Of a DNA stretch of 64,000 bases, positions 37,001 to 49,000 are shown piece after piece. The translations under genes and the position numbers were made by a program. The notes under the pieces were generated by a model. The model saw only the letters and a program-made list of their open reading frames with translations. It was not told the DNA's origin and did not search any database. Positions within the stretch are counted from its first letter, which is position 1, and the number at the start of each line of letters is the position of its first letter. Source of the stretch: Plazaster borealis (taxonomy: Eukaryota > Echinodermata > Asteroidea > Forcipulatida > Labidiasteridae); assembly GCA_021014325.1 (NCBI GenBank), contig CM037464.1:6231127-6295126 (forward strand). Reading direction: 5' to 3'.

Positions 37001-40000
37001 GTTGTGTAATGCACGTAAAAGAACCCAGTGCACTTATCGTAAAGAGAAGGGGTTCGCCCTGGTGTTCCTGGTTTGTTTGGCTGCATATTGCGCCACAGCA
37101 CCTTGTAAACCATTACATGGTACTATGTAAAGGAATAGATCTCATACTTCAATAGCTCAGCATACCTTGCAGGAAAAACTTACTGTTTGTCTGTTCAAGC
37201 GCCTTGAGTACCTTATTGGTAGATATGTGCGCTATATAAGACTATATTATTATTATTATTATTATGTAATGAATGTAAAAGCCCCGTGAGAAGAGGTGTC
37301 GTTGACCGAGAAAGTGCTTTGACCGGTGCCATGATCGGGAAAACAAACCCACACTCTGACAACACCAAAACTTGGGTGGTCGGGTTGGCGTAGTGGTATC
37401 TTTCCTCGCATTCCACCTCTAGGACCCCGGTTCGAATCCTGCCTGGGACACGATGTGGTTTGGGTTTTCAGTCCCTTCCTGACTGCGAGGGTTTTCCCTT
37501 GAATAACTCTTGGGGGTTTTCCTCCCACATCTAAAACTGAAACTTCCTTCCTTGTCTTCTCCCCATTGGGTGCTTGGCTAGCACAGTGATTAAGTTTGCT
37601 TTTCTGAGAGTTCTTGGCTTCACAACCAGAATAAATTAAATTAAAATGAAAATTTAACTTGAGTCCGGTGCACTAGACCGCTAAGCCCGCAACACACAAT
37701 TTTTCCTATTTCAATTTGCCAAATTGACATAATATAATATCCCTAACAGAACATACGCATTCAATACAACAAGTCCGCCTCATTTCATGAAATGTTCACA
37801 GTTTAGTTGAATGAGGGCCATGTCACAGCACAGGAGACCAATTCCAGCGAATTCCAAAGAATAAAACAAATCACAATTTAATTCTATATAATTTTCACAG
37901 ATAGTAATTTGACAGTGGCATCAAATTGTCTCTTAAAAAATGCTACCAAAGTGTCCCATTTTTCAGGCAGTAGGTTTGCCTATAAAATAAACTGCCTGGT
38001 TAGGTGACATGGCCCCCCTCCCCCAACTCCCTGATAAATACCTGCACCAAATGTCGGCGGGCACTCTGAAGCATCCATTAGTCCCATAAAACTTAACTCA
38101 TCAGTTCCTATGTAGTACACATGTCCGCCTGCATTTAAACTGTGGAATTAATGTACAAGAACTAAAACATAAAATGGCATCAGTTCAAAGGCAGACAATC
38201 AATAATAACAACAAAAATAAAACAATATTAATAGTGTAATTTTTGGAGCGCAGGGCTCAAATTTTACACTGGACCACAGGCCCGAGACCGATATTTTAAC
38301 TTTGGGCCAGTAAACTCAGGACCGGACAAATCCGACTGTCTTGTGTTTTTCAATTGAATAATATTACCCCTCTGTCTAATTTTCTGAAATTCACAAAAAA
38401 TGATGTTCAAATGTTGACTTTGAGTCTGGTAAAAATCTTTCAATTCTGTCGAGTATCAAAGTACACTCACCTATAAGACTAAGATAAATCTTCCCTTAGT
38501 TTGTTCAAATAAAACAGTTTATATGTTAAACTTTTCCACATGCGAACGCAAATTTATTGCGTATCTATTTTTTATTTTGATGAACTATGAACGTTAAATC
38601 TGAATTCCAATGTCAGGTGCGTGCGAGCGAGCAGTCGCAGCAAGTATGAATCGGCCTTTATGCACAAGACGTCCCGAGTAGGGTGACCTCTGATAGAGGT
38701 CAAGAGGAGGTTGCTCATTGGCCCATCCTGTGGGCTGTGTGTACTTTGCACTTTAATTGTTTTACCTCTAAGATGGCGGCATGATGACGTCAATGCATAA
38801 GGTCTTTTAAAGGCACTGAACACGTTTGGAAATTGTCAAAGACCAGTGTTCTCACTTGGTGTTGCCCAACATATGCATAAAATAACAAGCCTGTGAAAAT
38901 TTGGGCTCAATTGGTCATCGAAGTTGCAAGAAAATATGAAAGAAAAAAACACCCTTGTTGTACAAGTTTGTGTGCTTTCAGATAGGAATAAAAACTTCTT
39001 GCAAGAAGTTTTTATTATTTTAGTGAGAAATTACCTCTTTCTCAAAAACTACCTTACTTCGGAGGGAGTCGTTTCCTACAATGTTTTATACTATCAACAG
39101 CTCTCTGTTGCTTGTTACCAAGTCAGTTTTTATGCTAATATTTGTTTTGAGTCATTACCAAACGTGTACGATACCTTTAAACTAAACAAGAAATATAAAT
39201 ACAAAACCATGCTACACAAATTCGCCGTATTTTTGACCGCGTGAGGGCGTTTGTGGACCAATTTCTACGTGATGAAAAACAAGTAAACAAACGGGTTTTT
39301 AAATTTTTTATTATTATTATGTTTATGTATTTCGTCAATGATGCAAGAAAACTACATACAGGCATTTAAAATAAGATGAAACTGTAATTCTGATGCAAGA
39401 CATTCCCTGAAGAAAGCGCCTTCAGGCGGTCAAAAATATGGTCAATTATAGCCAGAGCAGCAAAAACAAAAAGCCACTTTAGTAAAAACATTACCCACTA
39501 AAAATTACCAATTAAAAATTTCATTAAAACTACTAAATATCATCATGAATTTTGAACCTTCATCAATATAGGGTTCAATTGCCTCTAGCTACCGGACTCC
39601 AGAACAGGAGATCTTGTTCTTACCTTGCACCAGCCCAGTCAACGACATCACTCAGTCCTTCTTGGAGAGCTTGTGGGTAGGTTTCTTCCCACACAGTCCG
39701 GTACATATTCATCAAATGCGTACAGCGGGCGGTGCCATCTATTGGTGAGCTACGGTTAGCTGGCGGCGGCTCCCCGAGCGATAAGCTGCCTGACAGCTGA
39801 CGGAGCGCATTCAACATGATGACCTCCAGGAGGAGTTTGGTCGTGGTACCGCCCTTTAGACGAGATGACCCCGTGATTGCCTCTGGCTGATGGGAACGGG
39901 GCAAGAGTAATTCCAAGATGCTGTTTTGTTGTGTCACTGCACTAGTGTTGTATATAAGTTTTTACGACCACGCATCTACAGTTATGTCACAAACCTAACA

Positions 40001-43000
40001 TGGTCTGAGGGTTGACAAGCGATATTAGAGAGGTTTCGCAATGCTACGGATACATATACGAATACGGATATGTCAACACTTTGTGTGTTTATGTAAAGCG
40101 TAACCGCGGCTTCCATGTTTTGAATGCATGTTAACAACTGGTACGGGAGTTCAGAGTGTACGTACAAAAACCGGATACCGTTTTGCTGATTTTAGTTGTA
40201 TTTTTACCCTGGATTAAAAACTTTTTCTCCGGTATTGCTTTTAATGGTGTCATGATATACCTGTTCATGAAATGTGTTTGTCATTTGTAAGCAAAACATT
40301 AGAAAATGCAGTGTATAAAACAGGGTCTCTATTTTGCAATGCTTGCTGAAAACTGTCTTTCATTTTCACGTGTTATAACGTGTGGGTCCGAAAAACGAAC
40401 AGTTTAACAAAAATAATAATCAATCAAATTCTCCAATGTAACAATAACATATACAGATATATATAAAACGATTTAAGGCCAACATGTATATGTATAATTT
40501 GGCCAAGGCCTGACACATAACTCGTATTATTGCGAACCAAAATCTGACGTGCATCTGTAACTGTACGCTTGCGAAACCTCTCTATTAGCCCCCCAAGGTA
40601 TTGGAAGTTGAGAAACTAGTTCCCTAAGCTTTGCCTCGGGAGCTAGTTTGTCAACTTCCAATACCTCATCAGGGAGCTCTAATCGACTGTCTACCTGAAA
40701 TATACCACATTGTATTTGTTTTACTCTACCTCATCCTCCTCAAGTTTTCATCATTGAGCTCGGGAAAAACGCGAATTGATATTTACGTGTGCCGCCATCT
40801 AGCGATGTTCCCGTGTGTGCAACATCAAAATGCGTAGTAGACTGTTGCACATGCAATAGTTTACTACGCATGCGTATTTACCCTGTACATGGCTACTTGC
40901 GCGCACTTAGTAAACAACAAAAACAGCATGTGGCATGTGATGGCGGCGATTTGGTTTGTGCCATACCTTTAAATGAAAGCTTATACTTTCTTGAATCCAT
41001 AAACATAGCTATTTTAAAATCAAAATTTTTGGATCAAATCGGCCACAAATCGGAACAAGAATCTATAATAATCAGTGAGCTTTCAGATTGAAACCAATCA
41101 TTCTGTTGAGTAACAATCTTATTTTGTACTTTTAATATTTTGTGTGGAAATATTTGACTCTAAGATATCAAATTATTTGTCAACCCCCCCCCCATGCAAA
41201 TTTAACATCAAATATATTGTTGCAGTACCAGCTGCTAAAATATAGGATTCAAACTTCCTCTATATGTAGCTACTGGGCAATCTCACTGGTCTAGAATGGC
41301 AAAGGTCATGGGTTCGAATCCCACCCGAGTAATTTGCCTGTGGATTTTTTGTTCACAGGACTCAGGGGAAAGTACCGAGTATTCACCCTTTGCACAGTCA
41401 GCCATTTGCGTGCAGGGCCTCAAATTTGGGATAGCAGTGGATAGAAGCATTTAATAACTCTGTATTGTCACGGTAATGTAATGACAATTTCATTCAAACA
41501 GATGCATAAATGCAATACAAATGAAGCGTGAAGTCGAGGCTCTACACATGGCGGATCCGTGTAAAGGGCGAATACAGTGCTTTACACACATCAGTGTATG
41601 GGTAAAACCACATAATAAACCCCAAAAAAAAAAAAAAAAAAAAAAAAACAACCTTTAAAAAACCCCTAAAAAACCCCCGCAAAACCAAAATAAATAAATA
41701 ATAATACACCCCCAAAACTCTCCCCCTCAAAAAAAAACCCCAAACCAAACGAACAAACAAAAACCAAACAAACAAACACAATCAAGTTAATAGTCTTCTC
41801 TGCTGATCGACTCACCCCGATAATAGGATTAATTATGTAGCCTCTCCCTGCACCCTCCACCACTAATAGCTTCGTGACAACTGTCAAAATCAATAAAGCA
41901 AATACACTAAGAAATATATACAAAAAATCACCACATTGCAAAGAAAATAGAAAAATCTAAATAAAATCTTCTTTTCATTGTCATGACAGACCCGGATCCA
42001 ATTTCATAGAGCTGCTTAACGGTAAGCAAATTTTCGTGCTAACTATAGCAGAAAAATTTACTTAAAGGCACTGTACACGTTTGGTAACTACTCAAAATAT
42101 ATATTAGCATAAAAACTGACTTGGTAACAAGCAACAGAGAGCTGTTGATAGTATAAAACATTGTGAGAAATGACTCCCTCTGAAGTAACGTAGTTTTTGA
42201 GAAAGAGGTAATTTCTCACTAAAATTCTCTTCTTGCAAGAAGTTTTTATTCCTACATCTGAAAGCACACAAATTTGTACAACAAGGGTGTTTTTTCTTTC
42301 ATCATTTTCTTGCAACTTCGATGACCAATTGAGCCCAAATTTTCACAGGCTTGTTATTTTATGCATATGTTGGGATACACCGAATGAGAACGCTGGTCTT
42401 TGACAATTACCAAACGTGTACGATGCCTTTAAGCATACATGTAAGTGTATTTCCAGGTTAGAAAGAAAATAAGGCGGCCAGCTTGCACTGTCACCATGGA
42501 TTAATTATTACGTCATTCATTTTCAAACAGTAAGCACCGGAAGGTAAGCATGCCTTTTCATGTGCTTACGGTTAGCAGCGGTATGAAATGGAAACTGGCG
42601 CAGTAAGTACAAAATCGGTCGTTAAGCAGCTCTATGAAATTGGGCCCTGACGGGAAACATCATTAAAAAACTCACATGCAGGCACCTAGTTGATCGAAAA
42701 TGTAGGCTGTTATTCAGTCAAAATGATAGACTTTTGGACAACTAGCCTTTCCCATGAAATATGCTTGCTTGCATACAGACACTATTGGTTGGCAAATATC
42801 ATAGAGTCGTGCAAAAGCCACACGCACATCTGTGTTTGCGTCATGCCACTATCACCCGTAATACCAAAAGCGCAATGTTCCCTATCTTTGCCAACCACTG
42901 TTTGTACGCAAACGTGATGTGCAATTTGTGGCGTGTCGTGGCTGGGCGATCTAGTTCACCAGACCCAAGCTCTGGTGTTGTCAGCAGCAGGGTGCGGGTT

Positions 43001-46000
43001 CGAATCCCGGTCATGACACTTGTGCCCTTGAGAAAGGCACTTAACCATAATTGCTTTGTAAAAAGTTGGGAAGGTAGTACATTTGCTCTACCAGCCAGGC
43101 TCCTAGTGGATGATACCCATGCCTACATCCTCGGACTGTGCAGGGGGTAACCCTGTTTCCGCCCCGGGAGTAGGTGGCAACATGCCCCTGGTAACAGTTG
43201 ATTTGGGTCAACAGCCCAAATCGGTTCAGAGTAGCCCTCATCTTGAGTAATCGCTTTGACAGCATTTCTTTTGTTTTAGCCGTAACAACCTTGACACTTG
43301 ACGAAGGGGGTCAAAAAAACAATAGGCTTTTGTTGCAGTCACTCTGTGGACATTCCTTTGTTCTGTACACTTCTGTACAGGAAAATCCTTTTCTTCAACA
43401 CTGTGAAAAACACTGTTTTAAGGCTACATAGGAAGTGTGGACCTGAAAACAAAAGAGGTCCACATTTATAATGTAGGGACTTGAAACACTATGTGGACTT
43501 ACCCATGTCCACAAAGTGTTTTTTACAGTGTTGAAGAATAGGATTGTCCTTAAGTGGACACTACAAAGGAATGTCCACAGAGTGACTGCAACACAGAGCT
43601 GTGTGTGTGGACGTGTGTAAGTCCACACGGTGTTTCAAGTCCCTATCACTGTGTTGACCTCTTTTGTTCTCAGGTCCACACTTCATAAGTAGCGTTAAAA
43701 CACACAGAAGGACAAGACAAAATGCCCTTTCGGCTTGCTTCACCGGCGGAGCATAATAAAATACAAATAGTAATAATACATTTAATTTCCGTTGACTGAT
43801 TGAATAAAGAGTTACCGGTGAGGAAAGTTTGATTCCAGTTTTCCACGGGTTGATTCCTGGCAAGATGTGTTGGGTTGAATCCGAGAAGGACTGGTACGAA
43901 GACATCAGAGTGTTCCATACAGTAGTCTAGCTGGCTGGCAACAAATGGCGCCTATAGAGTGACCATATAAAATGACGATAGTAATAATAATAGTCAAACA
44001 GAAGGCATCCCAGAGACATGAAAGGCCTCATGACAATGCAGTATAATCCGTCTTTACAAAATCTTGGCTGGTATGTGAAAGGAACAGCTGGGCCTAATTT
44101 CATAGAGCTGCTAAGCACAAAAATTTGCTTAGCATGAAATTTCTTCCTTGATAAAAACAGGATTACAAACCAAATTTCCATGTGATTTTCAGGATAAGCA
44201 AACAACAGCTGAATACCAGTAACAAGCAATGTGCAACACATGGAAATTTGGTTGGTAATCCTGTTTTTATCAAGGAAGAAATTTTATGCTAAGCAAATTT
44301 TTGTGCTTAGCAGCTCTATGAAATTGGGCCCTGGTCTTTGATAAAGGCATTAGGCACAAATCAGTCCAAAGAGATAATCTGCTCATTGTTTGCAGACGTG
44401 CCTTTTCACCGGGGCTACAAAACCATGACAACAGGGACTCCGTAAAACAGCTGCCTGTGTACGAGCAATCTGCCACAGTGTCATACCACGCATGGCGTGT
44501 CAACATGACCACCGCCAAACACGCACTGAAACTCGAATGCCAGTTTATAAGACCAACACTGCGTGTTTTGCCTGTTATTGCATCCTCCGTTTGCATTCTT
44601 GTGTACATTTGACTCCCAAAATGGAAGGGCGCGTATCATGTCCGAACGTGCGTTCCGCGGTGTGCAAACTGTGTTTAAACACTTCTAGCCGTGTTTACAT
44701 CACACGTTTAAACATGGCCACATGATGTCCTCTCGACCAATCAGAATGAATAAACTGTCCCAGGTATTTATGAATATGAAACAAAGATGTACACTCACCG
44801 ATAAACCGCATGTTATGCCGATAAACAACACCTTCTTCTTGTTTTTGCATATCTGAAAGATACAAAGAAGATGATTAAGTGATAAGCCACAAGGGAAACT
44901 GACTAACTGCGGAGGTCGCAGGTTCAAGTCCCTCTCTAGTAAATTTTTCTTTGTTCAACCCAAAGTTATTTCAAAATTTACCCAGTCAGTTGCATACATG
45001 TACCCTTTAAATGAACCCTCTGCATGCTGCCGCTTCCCAGGTTGTATCGTAAACCTGGGTGTGATCCCTGACTACAAGGCAGTTACAGGTTAAATTGCTT
45101 CTGACTGGCACCCCCCGATCAAAGATATTGACAAAATAGGGAGACCGTCAAACATAGGAATAGATAGCTCAATTGTAATTTTTAGATCTGAATGTCCACA
45201 TTAAACAGCAGAAATAAACACAATTTACACTTTTAAGTTAACATAATCTAAATGTACATGTATCACTCTATAATAAAAGTTACCAATTGATGTTTTGATT
45301 TTCAGTTCTTGGGTTATTTCTTGGGAAAATTTTGATAATTTTGAGATGTGGATTTCCAATAAAATTATCAATAACATTCACCTAAGACTCAAGTACGAAA
45401 ATAAAAAATGATCAAAATGATTGAAACCAGGGTATGATATGATGACATTAAAAATATTAAACCATATTCACATTGAACTCCGAGAGGTCATATTTTGGCC
45501 TCCAAAAAGCGGGAAACCGCGGGAAATTCTCATGCCAGGTTGGTTAAGCACCGGCACGTTAATCCAGAGGTCGAAGTTCCGCTCGAGTCAATTTTTCTTT
45601 TGTTCAACCCAAAATTAGTAAAGAAGATACTTGTTAGAAATGGACAAGTGTCGGAATACAAACAAAATATAGGATTGTTGGAATACTCATTACGGAAAAA
45701 TATATACATGTAGTGCTTCTGCATCCCCCCTGCAACGAGGCTGAAAGCCGAGTTGACTGCAGACTGACTTGTACACTAGACGTAGAAGTATATTTTCCCG
45801 TATTCCACAAGTGCACGTGAGAAATAACAAATTTATAGGGTGTCATGGCCGAGCGGTTTAGAGCATCAAATTCAAGTTCTGGTGGTAAAGTCAATCAGGG
45901 TGTGGGTTCGAGTCCCGGTCATGACCTTTGTGTCCTTGAGCAAGATGCTTTACTAACAGCTCTTCTTCACCCAGGGGTATAATTAAATGGGTACCTGCGA

Positions 46001-49000
46001 GGGTAGAGGTTGAAAGTGTTCGAAAAAGCCTTCGGAGCGCCACGGCAGCTCAGGGCTGTATACTCCCCAGGGAGCTGAGAAAGATTAAAGGAATGTTTTT
46101 GGCCCAATGACCAGGGCACTAATGTAAAGCGCATTGATACGTTATTGTAAAATGTGCTATATAAGAACTAGTTATTATTATTGTTATCCTTCGGCAAAAT
46201 TGCAGACAAAGAATGACACAAAATGATTAAGTCAATTTCAATTTTGAAAACAAAAAACCAGCTATCAGAGGTGAGAGTCACTGCTGACAATAAGTCTGAA
46301 ACTTGGATCCAGATCTTAGGAGGCAAGTTGAAATGATGACATTTCCACCTTTTGGTAACCCCTGGAGTTATAGATTCAAAGCAGCTTTTGGAAACAGTAT
46401 CCTCAGCACTAGAGAAGTACATGTAGATCAAAGAGCATGACTAATTTCATCTGGAGAAAAATACAGCATTTTTTGTTTACCATGCAGGCAGACTTTAAAA
46501 AGTCTGAATTCAGATAAAAAGTTTGGAATTTCTAATCCCTGATCTGTAGTGTATGTTGAAGAGTACAGACAGTTTAATTGCTTGATTGTATATAATATTA
46601 TTTTTCATGATGTCCTTTGACAACAAACAAGCAATACGTAGGCCCTACATGATTTGTACGAAATTAATTTATTTAGTCTGTTTTCACTAAATCAATATAT
46701 CGTTTTCATCTTTATGACATTATAATGCTCAAAGTTCTGTGTATAGAATTATGCATGATCGGTGCTGACATCAATAGAGTTTTAAATTACAATGAAGTCG
46801 AAATGCATGGATCAAATCGCATAAATTAATTTTAAACATAACCATTGATACAAACAGTTCTCAATTAAAAAGTACCAAGCCCATGTAATGAACACTTGTC
46901 CTATAAATATGCCTGTACCGGTTCATCTTGACACATAATACAATAAATGAAGTATACAAAAAATGAAGTAGTTGATAACGCAACCAGAACATCAATGCAG
47001 AGACGAGGATTCCGCCAGTTCATCCAAAACGTACCGCAGTCTTGCAACCATCCCATTGGCTTCCTATTCATTTCTGAATCATTGCAATTCTAACTGCATC
47101 ATTGTCTTCATGGGAGGATCTCGACACATTATCATTAATGAAGTACGTGCAGTTGAAACCCAACCAGAAGTTCCGGAACACAGATTCAGATCCTCTAGTT
47201 CACCGACAAAACGAACTAAAAAAACCTCAGAATGCCTTCGTCACTATTGTCACCTTGACTACTGTTTTTTAGCACAGTCTCCTTTAAGGGCTACATAGAT
47301 CACAACTTCAAAAACTGAAGCTCATTTGAAACTCATCAACAGCTTGAGTCCTGACTTGGCTCGGACGACATGAACCAAGTACTCCAAACTGAAGCTCGTT
47401 TGAAACTCAGCAGCTTGACTTGTGACTTGGCTCGGATGACATGAACTAAGTACTCCAAACTAAAGCTCATTTGAAACTCAGCAGCTTGACTGGTGACTTG
47501 GCTCGGACGACATGAACTAAGTACTCCAAACTAAAGCTCATTTGAAACTCAGCAGCTTGACTCGTGACTTGGCTCGGACGACATGAACTAAGTACTCCAA
47601 ACTAAAGCTCATTTGAAACTCAGCAGCTTGACTCGTGACTTGGCTCGGATGACATGAACTAAGTACTCCAAACTAAAGCTCATTTGAAACTCAGCAGCTT
47701 GACTCGTGACTTGGCTCGGACGACATGAACTAAGTACTCCAAACTAAAGCTCATTTGAAACTCAGCAGCTTGACTCGTGACTTGGCTCGGACGACATGAA
47801 CTAAGTACTCCAAACTGAAGCTCATTTGAAACTCAGCAGCTTGACTTGTGACTTGGCTCAGACGACATGAACTAAGTACTCCAAACTAAAGCTCATTTGA
47901 AACTCAGCAGCTTGACTTGTGACTTGGCTCGGACGACATGAACTAAGTACTCCAAACTAAAGCTCATTTGAAACTCAGCAGCTTGACTCGTGACTTGGCT
48001 CGGACGACATGAAATAAGTACTCCAAACTAAAGCTCATTTGAAACTCAGCAGCTTGACTTGTGACTTGGCTCGGACGACATGAACTAAGTACTCCAAACT
48101 AAAGCTCATTTGAAACTCAGCAGCTTGACTCGTGACTTGGCTCGGACGACATGAAATAAGTACTCCAAACTAAAGCTCATTTGAAACTCAGCAGCTTGAC
48201 TTGTGACTTGGCTCGGACGACATGAACTAAGTACTCCAAACTAAAGCTCATTTGAAACTCAGCAGCTTGACTCGTGACTTGGCTCGGACGACATGAAATA
48301 AGTACTCCAAACTAAAGCTCATTTGAAACTCAGCAGCTTGACTTGTGACTTGGCTCGGACGACATGAACTAAGTACTCCAAACTAAAGCTCATTTGAAAC
48401 TCAGCAGCTTGACTCGTGACTTGGCTCGGACGACATGAACTAAGTACTCCAAACTAAAGCTCATTTGAAACTCAGCAGCTTGACTCGTGACTTGGCTCGG
48501 ACGACATGAACTAAGTACTCCAAACTAAAGCTCATTTGAAACTCAGCAGCTTGACTCGTGACTTGGCTCGGACGACATGAACTAAGTACTCCAAACTAAA
48601 GCTCATTTGAAACTCAGCAGCTTGACTCGTGACTTGGCTCGGACGACATGAACTAAGTACTCCAAACTAAAGCTCATTTGAAACTCAGCAGCTTGACTCG
48701 TGACTTGGCTCGGACGACATGAACCAAGTACTCCAAACTAAAGCTCATTTGAAACTCAGCAGCTTGACTGGTGACTTGGCTCGGACGACATGAAATAAGT
48801 ACTCCAGTCTTGCAACCACCCTAATGGCTTCCTAGTCTTTTCTGCATCGTTTATACAATTCTACATCTTCAATGTCCTCGTGGAATTGGTCATCTGAACA
48901 CATTGTTGTCATCAAAGAAGTTAGTTGAAACACACCCAAAACGAGGAGCCACCAATTCATGATCAACAAAAAGATCTAAGGCTCAGTAGCCTATGCCTTC

